From NCBI RefSeq assembly GCF_018279705.1, contig NZ_CP036498.1:620001-684000 (forward strand): DNA of 64,000 nt, read 5' to 3'. Every line of letters starts with the position of its first letter. Position 1 is the first letter of the stretch. The stretch comes from Tardiphaga alba. Its GTDB lineage: Bacteria; Pseudomonadota; Alphaproteobacteria; Rhizobiales; Xanthobacteraceae. Under the pieces are notes generated by a model. That model did not search any database and was not told the DNA's origin. It worked only from the letters and a program-made list of their open reading frames with translations. Shown piece after piece: positions 27,832-36,643 of this stretch. Position numbers and translations under genes: made by a program.

Positions 27832-28731
27832 ATGTCATCCGGCGAAATGATCGCCGACCGTCGTTTCGATTATGGACGCGATCTTGAGCTCCGGGGCGAT
27901 CTCGCGGGTGCGGCCGATCTGTTCACGCAGGCCATCGAACTGGCGCCGGAATTCGCCTCGGCCTGGTTCGCGCTAGGCGATATCCGCGAGCGGCAGGGCG
28001 ACAAAGCCGGAGCGATCGAGGCGTTCCGGCGCGCCAAGGCGACAGATGGCGCCGATTACCTAGGCGCAGACCTGCGGCTGTTGCGGCTTACCGGCGATCA
28101 GCTGGCGGCGATGTCGCCGCACTACGTCACCACGCTTTATGATCAATACGCGTCGAAATTCGAGCAATCCCTTGTTGGTGAACTCGGCTATCGCGGTCCG
28201 GCGCTGCTGTTCGACGCGGTGTGCGAAGCGACGTCGCAGCGGATGCGTTTCCACCGCGCCGTCGATCTCGGCTGCGGCACCGGTCTCGCCGCGCAAGCAT
28301 TCCAGAAATGCGTCGAGGAATTCATCGGCATCGATCTCTCCGCCGAGATGATCAAGCGCGCGCAGGCGACGGGGCTTTACAAGGCGCTGGAGACGAGCGA
28401 TGCGGTCGATGGCCTGCGGCAGCAGTCCGATGCGAGCGCCGATCTCGTGCTTGCTGCCGACATGATGATCTACATCCACGACCTCGCGCCGTTGTTCATG
28501 GAGGTCTCGCGTGTGCTGAAGACCGGCGGGTTGTTCGCCTTCACCGCAGAGACCCACAACGGCGATGGCGTCACCCTCGGCGCCGGTCTTCGTTTCGCGC
28601 AAAGCGAGGCACATTTGCGCGGCCTGCTCGGCACTGCGGGTCTTGTCGTCGAACACATCGACAACGCCTCGATCCGTACCGAAGGCGAGATGCCCGTGCC
28701 GAGCCTCGTGATGGTGGCTTCGAAAGCCTGA
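27832..28731 (+). CDS. TPR-containing class I SAM methyltransferase
   Basis: This is a 299-residue protein. Residues 5-75 form about two TPR repeats (GDLAGAADLFTQAIELAP and GDKAGAIEAFRRA). A SAM-dependent methyltransferase domain follows with motif I AVDLGCGTGLAA and the acidic GIDLSAEM. The start is uncertain: ATGs at 27817, 27832 and 27847 are all in frame and none has a strong ribosome site. A strong bidirectional terminator follows. The substrate is unknown; the fold resembles small-molecule or protein methyltransferases annotated only by domain. Confidence 0.82.
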   Translation: MSSGEMIADRRFDYGRDLELRGDLAGAADLFTQAIELAPEFASAWFALGDIRERQGDKAGAIEAFRRAKATDGADYLGADLRLLRLTGDQLAAMSPHYVTTLYDQYASKFEQSLVGELGYRGPALLFDAVCEATSQRMRFHRAVDLGCGTGLAAQAFQKCVEEFIGIDLSAEMIKRAQATGLYKALETSDAVDGLRQQSDASADLVLAADMMIYIHDLAPLFMEVSRVLKTGGLFAFTAETHNGDGVTLGAGLRFAQSEAHLRGLLGTAGLVVEHIDNASIRTEGEMPVPSLVMVASKA

Positions 28732-28750
28732 CCTGATACACGATCAAACA

Positions 28751-28778
28751 AAAACCCCGGCCTTTCGGCCGGGGTTTT
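28751..28778. terminator. Bidirectional Rho-independent terminator
   Basis: AAAACCCCGGCC-TTTC-GGCCGGGGTTTT forms an 8-bp GC stem (28755-28762 with 28767-28774) flanked by A and T runs on either side. It serves the convergent methyltransferase and outer-membrane protein genes. Confidence 0.95.
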
Positions 28779-28804
28779 GCTGTTTGACGCTGTTGTTATC
28801 GTGA

Positions 28805-30175
28805 TCAGTACTTCGCAACGACCGGGGTGTTGAAGTGGTAGTTCAGGCCGGTGCGGAAAATGTGCTCGGTGGTCTTCGTGCTCGACACGATGTCACCGTT
28901 CGGGATCAGGTCGTTGGTGCGGCCGAGATCGACATAAAGATACTCGGTCTTCGAGGTCCAGTTCGGTCCGAACAGGCCCAGCAGCTTGAACGGGGTCTCG
29001 ATGCCAGCGCCAGCGGTCCAGCCGGTCTTGGTGCTCGAGAAGTCGGCGATCTGAACGCCGTTATTGAACAGCTTGTTGTGCACGCCGCCGTAAGCGAAAC
29101 CGCCGGTGGCGTAGAACAGGGTCGAGCCGACCGAGTAGCCGAGGCGGCCACGAACAGTGCCGAACCAGGGCAGGCGAGCGTCGTAGGCGATGTTGCCGAA
29201 ACCTACGACAGTCTTGTTGTCGCGCTGGCTGGACGCCTGGATGTCGGCTTCAAGACCGTAGACCCAGTTGGAAGCCTGCCAGTTGTAACCGATCTGTGCG
29301 CCACCATTGATGCCATCCGGCGCAAGGTTAAACGCTTCGTTGATGACGACGGGGTTGGTGCCAGTCAGCGAGCTCGGGCTGCGGCCTGTGCCGGAGCCGA
29401 CGTTGCCGCCGAGGTACCAACCGGTCCAGTTGGCTGCAACCACCGGGGTGTACGTGCTGTTGCCGCCGATGCGGTAGTTCAGACCGACGCGAAACAGATT
29501 TTCGCGCAGTTCGCTGTTGGCGAGCTGACCAGCGAAGGGCGCGTCGAAGGCGATCGAGCGGCTGCCCAGGTTGAGGTAGAGATATTCGATCTTGCCGGTC
29601 CAGTTGCCGCCCAGAGCAGCTTCAACGCCGCTACCAACAGTCCAACCCGTTGCCGTACGGCTGCTCGACACAGCGCCGACGCCGGTTTCGGTGATCGTGG
29701 AATTCACGTTGCCGTAGGCGAAGCCAGCGGTGACGTAGCTGAGGACTGGGCCAGTGGCGAGACCAAGGCGACCACGCACGGTGCCGAACCAGTCCAGTTT
29801 CTGGCTATAGGCGGTCGGGAGCGTATTGGCGCCGACCACACTTGTGCGGCCGTCGGTCATACCCGAGCCTTGGATATCGGCTTCGAGGCCATAAACCAGC
29901 GGACCCAGGAACGAGTCGGTCTGCCAATTCCAGCCGATCTGGCCGCCACCGAAGCCGCCCTGCGGGGTACGATAAAGCGAGTCGTTGGTGAAGCTGTGGG
30001 TGATGCGGTCACGACCAACGCCGACGCCGGCGTTCACGCCGATGTAGAAGCCGGTCCAGTTGTAGACGGCCACAACCGGGGCTTTGTAGTAGGGGGCCTT
30101 GACGGCCATGTCAGCTGCCTGGGCGCTGACGGCGGTTCCGATCAGTGCGGCGCTGGCGAGAAGAAGACGTTTCAT
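28805..30175 (-). CDS. Outer-membrane beta-barrel protein with two tandem barrel domains
   Basis: This is a 456-residue protein with a signal peptide (MKRLLLASAALIGTAVSAQA) and two consecutive copies of an Omp31/OmpA-like barrel of about 215 residues. Both copies share NWTGFYIG or NWTGWYLG, the GGQIGWNWQ or GAQIGYNWQ block, YGLEADIQ, WFGTVRGRLG, GFAYG, and EYLYLNLG or EYLYVDLG, then a closing strand of the GLNYRIG/GLNYHF kind. Most rhizobial relatives have one barrel. The start was placed at MKRLLL; a Met five codons upstream (MGSTMKR) is possible. A terminator follows the gene. It is probably abundant in the outer membrane. Confidence 0.88.
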   Translation of the reverse strand: MKRLLLASAALIGTAVSAQAADMAVKAPYYKAPVVAVYNWTGFYIGVNAGVGVGRDRITHSFTNDSLYRTPQGGFGGGQIGWNWQTDSFLGPLVYGLEADIQGSGMTDGRTSVVGANTLPTAYSQKLDWFGTVRGRLGLATGPVLSYVTAGFAYGNVNSTITETGVGAVSSSRTATGWTVGSGVEAALGGNWTGKIEYLYLNLGSRSIAFDAPFAGQLANSELRENLFRVGLNYRIGGNSTYTPVVAANWTGWYLGGNVGSGTGRSPSSLTGTNPVVINEAFNLAPDGINGGAQIGYNWQASNWVYGLEADIQASSQRDNKTVVGFGNIAYDARLPWFGTVRGRLGYSVGSTLFYATGGFAYGGVHNKLFNNGVQIADFSSTKTGWTAGAGIETPFKLLGLFGPNWTSKTEYLYVDLGRTNDLIPNGDIVSSTKTTEHIFRTGLNYHFNTPVVAKY

Positions 30176-30520
30176 GGTGGACCCCATTTCGAATTGAACC
30201 CGGACAATAGGGGAGTCGAGCCGGGATGGCTGTATCCGTGCAGCCACACCTTCTGACATTGCGCAAATTGGCGGATGGCGCAAAAACCGCGGTTAAATAA
30301 GTGTTTAGCGACATATCGCTGTCATTGCGCCATTCGTCATATCGTCCCTCACCGCACCGTCCCCGAACCCCTCCAATTCTGGAAAACGTGTCGCAACCTC
30401 AAGGGGATTGCCAACCCCTGCGCGCCCGCACAGGATGCCGTTGGTCGACCAGACCGCGATAAACGCGGCGGCGGCTCAAACACGCCCGCAAGAGGCGGGT
30501 ATCATGGGAGAAACTGCGAA
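30176..30520. other. 345-bp divergent intergenic region
   Basis: This region separates the outer-membrane protein gene (minus) from the first binding-protein gene (plus). It is locally A+T-richer around 30285-30345 (CGCGGTTAAATAAGTGTTTAG), where promoters for both genes probably lie. A small hairpin CGCCCGCAAGAGGCGGG ends about 20 bp before the binding-protein ATG. No gene is supported here. Confidence 0.6.
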
Positions 30521-31741
30521 ATGCCGTCACGTCACCATTCCGTCCTTACGCTCGCGGCCGGTGCCGCGATGCTCTCGGCCGTCGCCACGGCGGCCCTCGG
30601 GGCGGACAAGAAATACGATCCGGGCGCCAGCGATACGGAAATCAAGCTCGGACAAACCATCCCGCATTCAGGCGCAGGCTCGCTTTACGGGGTGATCGGC
30701 CGGACCCAGGCCGCCTATTTCCAGATGCTGAACGAGAAGGGCGGCATCAACGGCCGCAAGATCAACTTCCAGTCGCTGGATGACGCCTATAGCGCCCCCA
30801 AGGCTGTGGAGGCCACCCGCCGTCTCGTCGAACAGGACGAGGTGCTGGCGCTGTTCGGCTCGCTGGGCACCGCGCCGCAGTCGGCGGTTCAGAAATATCT
30901 CAACACTAAAAAGGTGCCGCAGCTGCTGCTGAACACCGGCGCGTCCCGCTGGAACAACCCGAAGGAGTTCAAGTGGACCACGCCGGGGCTGCCGATCTAC
31001 TCTACCGAGGGCCGGATCATTGCCCGCTACCTGACCCAGGCCAAACCTGACGCGAAGGTCGCGATCCTCTACCAGAACGACGAGTTCGGGAAGGATTTCA
31101 TGAATTCGTTCAAGGAGATCCTGGCCGAGGCCGGCGGCAAGGCAAAGGTGGTGGCGGAAGCCTCCTATGACCTCACCGATCCGACCATCGACTCCCAGCT
31201 GATCAACCTGTCGAAGTCCGGCGCCGACACCTTCTTCAACATCTCCACAGGTAAGGCGACGTCGCAGTCGATCCGCAAGGTGGCCGAACTCGGCTGGAAG
31301 CCGCTGCATCTCCTGGTCTCGACCTCGAGCGGCCGCTCGATCCTCAATGCCGCCGGCGCCGACAATGCCAAGGGCATCGTGGCGATGAGCTACACCAAGG
31401 AGGTCGGCAGCGAGAAATGGAAGGACGATGCCGATGTCATCGCCTTCCAGGAGCTGCGCAAGAAGTATCTGCCCAATGTCGATCCCGACAACACCATCGC
31501 CTTCCAGGGTTATTCCCAGGCGGTGACCATGGCAGAGATCCTGCGCCGCTGCGGCGACGAGCTGACCCGCGAGAACGTGCTCAAGCACGCCACCAATCTC
31601 GACGGCTATCGCGCGCCGGTGTTCCTGCCGGGCATCACCTATGGCTTCACGCCGACCGATTACACCACCATCAAGGCGCTCTATGTCGGCACCTTCAACG
31701 GCAACGATTGGGATCTCTCGGACAAGCCGGTGAGCCAGTAA
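30521..31741 (+). CDS. ABC transporter substrate-binding protein (Liv-type), tandem copy 1
   Basis: This is a 406-residue periplasmic binding protein with a signal peptide ending near AALGAD. The mature start KKYDPGASDTEIKLGQT and the YFQMLNEKGGINGRKI block are shared with the next gene. The ATG is preceded by GGGAGAAAC. It is followed 99 bp later by a close paralogue. No permease or ATPase genes are adjacent, so both presumably feed a transporter encoded elsewhere. Ligands are unknown; relatives bind amino acids, amides or aromatic acids. Confidence 0.9.
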   Translation: MPSRHHSVLTLAAGAAMLSAVATAALGADKKYDPGASDTEIKLGQTIPHSGAGSLYGVIGRTQAAYFQMLNEKGGINGRKINFQSLDDAYSAPKAVEATRRLVEQDEVLALFGSLGTAPQSAVQKYLNTKKVPQLLLNTGASRWNNPKEFKWTTPGLPIYSTEGRIIARYLTQAKPDAKVAILYQNDEFGKDFMNSFKEILAEAGGKAKVVAEASYDLTDPTIDSQLINLSKSGADTFFNISTGKATSQSIRKVAELGWKPLHLLVSTSSGRSILNAAGADNAKGIVAMSYTKEVGSEKWKDDADVIAFQELRKKYLPNVDPDNTIAFQGYSQAVTMAEILRRCGDELTRENVLKHATNLDGYRAPVFLPGITYGFTPTDYTTIKALYVGTFNGNDWDLSDKPVSQ

Positions 31742-31840
31742 ACGCGTTTTTCAAGCAATATTCCCCGGCGTCAGCGCCGGGGGGCTCACGATAAAATCGG
31801 ACTCACAAAGAGCCGAAGCAACAATTTCAGGGAGAACGTC

Positions 31841-33052
31841 ATGACCAAGGGGACATTTGCGTCCGCGTTGATTGCGGCCGTTGCCATCCTGCCATTCACA
31901 GAAACTGCCTTCGCCCAGAAGAAATACGATCCCGGCGCCAGCGACACCGAGATCAAGATTGGCCAGACTGTGCCGCATAGCGGCCCCGGATCGCTCTACG
32001 GCGTGCTCGGCCGCGTCGGCGAAGCCTATTTCCAGATGCTGAACGAAAAGGGTGGCATCAACGGCCGCAAGGTCAAGTTTCTCTCGCTCGACGACGCCTA
32101 TAGCGCGCCGAAGGCGGTGGAAGCGACGCGGCGTCTCGTCGAGCAGGAAGAGGTGCTCGCGCTTTATGGTTCGCTTGGTACTGCGCCGCAGACAGCGGTG
32201 CACAAATATCTCAATTCCAAGGGCGTGCCGCAGCTGCTGCTCAACACCGGCGCATCGAAGTGGAACGATCCGAAGAATTTCAAATGGACCATGGCGGGAT
32301 TGCCGCTCTATCCCACCGAAGCCCGCATTCTCGCCAAGCATGTCATCAGCGTGAAGCCCAATGCGAAGGTCGGCATTCTCTACCAGAACGACGATTTCGG
32401 CCGTGACTTCCTCGGGCCGTTCAAGGAAGAGCTGGCCAAGGCCGGCGGCACTGCCAAGGTGATTGCGGAAGTCACCTACGATCTCACCGATCCCACCATC
32501 GATTCGCAGCTGATCAATCTGGCGAAATCCGGCGCCGACGTTTTCTACAATATCAGCACCGGCAAGGCGACGTCGCAATCGATCCGCAAGGTCGCCGAAC
32601 TCGGCTGGAAGCCGCTGCATCTGTTGTCTGCGGGCTCGACAGGTCGTTCGATCCTCAATGCCGCCGGGATCGAGAATGCCAAGGGCATCGTCGCGATCCG
32701 CTATTCGAAGGAAGTCGGCACGCCGCAATTCGAAAAGGATCCGGAAGTGATGGCGTTCGAGGAACTTCGCAAGAAGTACCTGCCGAATGTCGACCCCGAC
32801 AACACCATCGCCTATGCCGGCTACGGCCAGGCGGTCGCCATGGGTGAAATCCTGCGTCGCTGTGGCGATAATCTCACCCGCGAAAATGTGCTGAAGCAGG
32901 CGCAGAACCTCACCGGCTTCCACTCGCCCTATATGCTGGACGGCGTCACCTACAGCTACACGCCGGACAATTATACGCCGATGAAGACGCTCTACATTTC
33001 GATCTTCAACGGCAAGGATTGGGACATTTCCGAGAAGCCGATGACGGAGTGA
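31841..33052 (+). CDS. ABC transporter substrate-binding protein (Liv-type), tandem copy 2
   Basis: This is a 403-residue paralogue of the preceding protein. Long identical stretches are seen (for example SKSGAD versus AKSGAD, then TGKATSQSIRKVAELGWKPL in both). The ATG follows AGGGAGAAC. Differences cluster in the segments after SAGSTGRSILNAAG and near the C-terminus, where ligand specificity or partner contacts could diverge. It is followed by a family E palindromic element and then the helicase gene. Confidence 0.9.
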   Translation: MTKGTFASALIAAVAILPFTETAFAQKKYDPGASDTEIKIGQTVPHSGPGSLYGVLGRVGEAYFQMLNEKGGINGRKVKFLSLDDAYSAPKAVEATRRLVEQEEVLALYGSLGTAPQTAVHKYLNSKGVPQLLLNTGASKWNDPKNFKWTMAGLPLYPTEARILAKHVISVKPNAKVGILYQNDDFGRDFLGPFKEELAKAGGTAKVIAEVTYDLTDPTIDSQLINLAKSGADVFYNISTGKATSQSIRKVAELGWKPLHLLSAGSTGRSILNAAGIENAKGIVAIRYSKEVGTPQFEKDPEVMAFEELRKKYLPNVDPDNTIAYAGYGQAVAMGEILRRCGDNLTRENVLKQAQNLTGFHSPYMLDGVTYSYTPDNYTPMKTLYISIFNGKDWDISEKPMTE

Positions 33053-33068
33053 TTCTCCGACCTTTCCA

Positions 33069-33153
33069 CGTCATGGCCGGGTCCGTCCCGGCCATCCACG
33101 TCTCGATGCACGTGACATAAGACGTGGATGCCCGGGACAAGCCCGGGCACGAC
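33069..33153. repeat. Palindromic element family E
   Basis: This is an 85 bp element. The outer arms are CGTCATGGCCGGG... and ...CCCGGGCACGACG; the inner arms CCATCCACGTC and GACGTGGATG pair with each other. Each half also folds (GGCCGGGTCCGTCCCGGCC; GCCCGGGACAAGCCCGGGC). It lies 58 bp before the helicase start. Confidence 0.85.
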
Positions 33154-33210
33154 GGAGAGAGAGTTCACCTCCATCTCGCAATGACGGTTGCGAGCACCTA
33201 GATTGATCCG

Positions 33211-35757
33211 GTGCCGCCGCGTAAATCCGCCTCGAAAACCGATCGCCTGCCGACGACATTCACCCGCTGGTTCGCCCAGCGGGGATGGTTGCCGCGTGAG
33301 CATCAGCTCGCATTAATCGAGAAGGCCCGCGGCGATCGTTCCGCGCTGCTGATTGCCCCGACCGGCGCCGGCAAGACGCTGGCGGGTTTTCTCCCGACGC
33401 TGGTGGAACTGGGCGACAAGACTTCGGCTGTCCGTTCCACCGGCCGCGATGTTCAGCGCACGGGCGGCCTTCACACGCTTTACATTTCCCCGCTCAAGGC
33501 GCTCGCCGTCGATATTGCCCGCAATCTCGAAACGCCGATCGCGGAGATGCAACTGCCGATCAAAGTGGAGACGCGCACCGGCGATACACCGACCTCGCGG
33601 CGAACGCGGCAACGCAAATATCCGCCGGATATCCTGCTGACGACGCCGGAACAGCTCGCGCTGCTGCTGTCGTCCGACGATGCGCCGTTCCTGTTCTCGT
33701 CGCTCAAGCGCGTGGTGCTGGATGAGCTGCATGCGCTGGTAACGTCGAAGCGCGGTGATCTGCTGTCGCTTGGTCTGGCCCGGCTGTGGAAGCTCGCTCC
33801 GCAGATGCGCGCCATCGGTCTCTCTGCGACCGTTGCCGAGCCGCAATCCCTCGCACGTTTCCTCGTGCCTCAGCCCGTCGGCGTGAGCATCGCTGCCGAT
33901 ATTGTGGTTGCCGGTGGCGCGGCAGAGCCGGTCGTGGAAATGCTCGACAGCAAGGAGCGGTTGCCTTGGGCCGGCCACTCCGCACGCCACGCACTCGGCG
34001 AGATCTATGATCTCGTCAAGGCCAACAAGACGACACTCGTCTTCGTCAACACGCGCAGCCAGGCCGAGATGCTGTTCCAGGATCTCTGGCGCGTGAATGA
34101 TGACAATCTCGCCATCGCTCTGCACCACGGCTCGCTTGATGTCGGCCAGCGCCGCAAGGTCGAGGATGCCATGACCGCCGGCAAGCTGCGCGGCGTGGTC
34201 TGCACCTCTTCGCTCGATCTCGGCATCGACTGGGGCGATGTCGATCTCGTCGTCAATGTCGGCGCGCCCAAGGGCTCGTCGCGGCTGATGCAGCGGATCG
34301 GCCGTGCCAACCACCGGCTCGATGCCGCCTCGCGCGCGGTGCTGGTGCCGGCCAATCGCTTTGAAGTGCTGGAATGTCGTGCCGCCATCGATGCGGTTGC
34401 CGAGAATGCGCAGGACACACCGCCGCTGCGCACCGGCGCGCTCGACGTGTTGGCGCAGCATGTGCTCGGCTGCGCCTGCGGTACGCCGTTTCTCGCGGAC
34501 GATCTCTATGATGAGGTGCGCTCCGCTGCGCCCTATTCCGAGCTGTCGCGTGTGGATTTCGACGACACTATCGATTTCGTGGCGTCAGGCGGTTATGCGC
34601 TGAAGACCTATGAGCGCTTTGCGCGCATCAAGCAGGACAAGTCGGGCAAATGGCGCGTCACCAATCCCAAGGTGCGCCAGATGTATCGCATGAATATCGG
34701 CACCATCGTCGAGGAATCCATGCTCAAGGTGCGCCTCGTGCGGGCGCGCGGCGGGGGCAAGGGATCGACGGGGGCGATCGCCCGTGGCGGGCGCATGCTC
34801 GGCCAGATCGAGGAATATTTCGTCGAGAATCTCGTGCTCGGCGACACCTTCGTCTTCGGTGGCGAAGTGGTGCGCTACGAGGCGCTGGTCGAGGACCAGG
34901 TCTATGTCTCGCGCTCCAACAATTCAGATCCGAAAGTGCCGTCCTATATGGGTGGCAAGTTTCCGCTTTCGACCTATCTCGCCGAGCGCGTGCGAAAACT
35001 TCTCGACAATGAGAAGGCATGGAAACTGCTGCCCGATCAGGTTCGCGAATGGCTGTCGCTGCAGGCGCATGTCTCGCATGTGCCGGGCGTGCGCGAGCTG
35101 ATGGTCGAGACCTTTCCGCGCGCCAACAAATTCTATCTCGTCTGCTACCCGTTCGAAGGTCGCCTCGCGCACCAAACGCTCGGCATGCTGCTGACGCGTC
35201 GGCTGGAACGCGCAAGGGCGCGACCGCTTGGCTTCGTCGCCAATGAATATGCGCTGGCGGTGTGGGGGCTCGGCGATGTCTCGCACATGATCAGGCAGGG
35301 CCGCTTGGATCTCGCCGCATTGTTCGATCCCGACATGCTCGGCGACGATCTCGAAGCGTGGCTGGCGGAATCCGCGCTGATGAAGCGCACGTTCCGTACC
35401 TGCGCCGTCATCTCCGGCCTGATCCATACGCGCTTCACCGATGCCGAGAAATCGCGGCGGCAGGTGCTGTTCTCGACGGACCTCATCTATGACGTCTTGC
35501 GAAAGCATCAGCCCGATCACCTGCTGCTGCGCGCGGCCCGCGCCGATGCGGCCACCGGCTTGCTCGATCTACGGCGCCTAAGCGACATGCTGACCCGCAT
35601 CCATGGTCACATCGTTTATCGGGAACTCGATCGTGTCTCGCCGCTGGCGGTGCCTGTGATGCTGGAGATCGGCCGCGAGCAGGTCTTCGGCGAGGCGTCA
35701 GATGCGCTGCTGGCGGAGGCGGCAGAGGAACTCGTGAAGGAAGCGATGGAGTCGTAG
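33211..35757 (+). CDS. Ligase-associated DNA damage response DEXH-box helicase (Lhr family)
   Basis: This is an 848-residue 3'-5' helicase of the Lhr-core type, the partner of the ligase, exonuclease and PdeM in this repair module. Motif I is APTGAGKTLAG, motif II is VLDELHAL, motif III is GLSATVAEPQ and motif VI is QRIGRANHR. After the two RecA domains come the winged-helix and Lhr C-terminal regions. The start is GTG at 33211 (MPPRKSASK). The TAG stop at 35755-35757 is the first TAG of an adjoining GTAG palindromic element. Confidence 0.93.
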   Translation: MPPRKSASKTDRLPTTFTRWFAQRGWLPREHQLALIEKARGDRSALLIAPTGAGKTLAGFLPTLVELGDKTSAVRSTGRDVQRTGGLHTLYISPLKALAVDIARNLETPIAEMQLPIKVETRTGDTPTSRRTRQRKYPPDILLTTPEQLALLLSSDDAPFLFSSLKRVVLDELHALVTSKRGDLLSLGLARLWKLAPQMRAIGLSATVAEPQSLARFLVPQPVGVSIAADIVVAGGAAEPVVEMLDSKERLPWAGHSARHALGEIYDLVKANKTTLVFVNTRSQAEMLFQDLWRVNDDNLAIALHHGSLDVGQRRKVEDAMTAGKLRGVVCTSSLDLGIDWGDVDLVVNVGAPKGSSRLMQRIGRANHRLDAASRAVLVPANRFEVLECRAAIDAVAENAQDTPPLRTGALDVLAQHVLGCACGTPFLADDLYDEVRSAAPYSELSRVDFDDTIDFVASGGYALKTYERFARIKQDKSGKWRVTNPKVRQMYRMNIGTIVEESMLKVRLVRARGGGKGSTGAIARGGRMLGQIEEYFVENLVLGDTFVFGGEVVRYEALVEDQVYVSRSNNSDPKVPSYMGGKFPLSTYLAERVRKLLDNEKAWKLLPDQVREWLSLQAHVSHVPGVRELMVETFPRANKFYLVCYPFEGRLAHQTLGMLLTRRLERARARPLGFVANEYALAVWGLGDVSHMIRQGRLDLAALFDPDMLGDDLEAWLAESALMKRTFRTCAVISGLIHTRFTDAEKSRRQVLFSTDLIYDVLRKHQPDHLLLRAARADAATGLLDLRRLSDMLTRIHGHIVYRELDRVSPLAVPVMLEIGREQVFGEASDALLAEAAEELVKEAMES

Positions 35758-35842
35758 CCCGGATGGAGCGCAGCGTAATCCGGGGACCGGCAACATGCTG
35801 ATGCTCTGAATCCCGGATTGCGCTGCGCTCCATCCGGGCTAC
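35754..35842. repeat. REPIN family A, copy 4 (89 bp, GTAG...CTAC)
   Basis: This copy lies between the helicase and pdeM genes, which run in the same direction. Its first GTAG provides the helicase stop and its last base is 9 bp before the pdeM ATG, so the element makes up almost the entire intergenic leader. Confidence 0.93.
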
Positions 35843-35851
35843 AAGAAATAC

Positions 35852-36541
35852 ATGCTCACCTCACCGATTCCCGACACGAGTTCCGTCACCATCGCCGGCG
35901 TCACGCTGGCGGCGGATCTGTCGGGCGCGTTGTATTGGGAGGAGGAGCGGCTGCTGGTCGTCTCCGATCTGCATCTGGAAAAAGGCTCGAGCTACGCTAT
36001 GCGCGGCGTGCTGTTGCCGCCCTATGACACCATCGCCACCCTCGGCCGCCTCGGTGCGGTGATCGCGCGGCATGATCCGAAGACGGTGATCGCCCTGGGT
36101 GACAGCTTTCACGATCGCTCGGCGCATGAGCGTCTGTCGCCCGCCAATCGCGGCGTGCTCGGCGCCTTGCAGACCAGGCGTGACTGGATCTGGATTTCCG
36201 GCAATCACGATCCGGCGCTGCCATCCGATCTCGGCGGCGCAGTCGCGGATGAGGTCGCCATCGGTGCGATCACGTTCCGCCATGAACCGACCGGAGCCGC
36301 AGGCGAGATCGCCGGCCATCTGCATCCGAAGGCGCGGATCAGCACGCGCGGTCGCGCCATGGAGCGGCGATGCTTCGCCACCGATGGCGTGCGTGCCGTG
36401 ATGCCATCCTTCGGCGCCTATACCGGCGGCCTCAGCATTCGCGATGCGGCCTTCGCAAGAATCTTCCAGACGCTCGGCTTCGTCGCCCATGTGCTCGGCG
36501 ATCACCGCATGCACGCGATCGCGGCCTCACGCTGCTGCTAG
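35852..36541 (+). CDS. pdeM: Ligase-associated DNA damage response endonuclease PdeM
   Basis: This is a 229-residue calcineurin-like metallophosphoesterase. Metal-binding motifs are SDLHLEKGS, ALGDSFHD, SGNHD and AGHLHPKARI. It belongs to the set found with the Lhr-type helicase, MBL exonuclease and ATP-dependent ligase. It starts 94 bp after the helicase stop. Family members cut nucleic acids, and the role in repair is inferred from gene association. Confidence 0.92.
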   Translation: MLTSPIPDTSSVTIAGVTLAADLSGALYWEEERLLVVSDLHLEKGSSYAMRGVLLPPYDTIATLGRLGAVIARHDPKTVIALGDSFHDRSAHERLSPANRGVLGALQTRRDWIWISGNHDPALPSDLGGAVADEVAIGAITFRHEPTGAAGEIAGHLHPKARISTRGRAMERRCFATDGVRAVMPSFGAYTGGLSIRDAAFARIFQTLGFVAHVLGDHRMHAIAASRCC

Positions 36542-36550
36542 TGCATTGTC

Positions 36551-36634
36551 GTCATTGCGAGCGTAGCGAAGCAATCCAGAAGGCCGCACGAAGGAAAGTC
36601 TGGATTGCTTCGTCGCTTCGCTCCTCGCAATGAC
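36551..36634. repeat. Palindromic element family D
   Basis: This is an 84 bp element with outer arms GTCATTGCGAG and CTCGCAATGAC, and inner arms GAAGCAATCCA and TGGATTGCTTC. It lies between convergent pdeM and the TIGR02186 gene. No second copy is in this window. Confidence 0.85.
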
Positions 36635-36643
36635 GGCGGACGG

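Noticed and set aside
28835..30256. 473-codon open frame opposite the outer-membrane protein
   Set aside because: Its repeats only mirror the duplicated barrel on the other strand, and it has no independent coding evidence.
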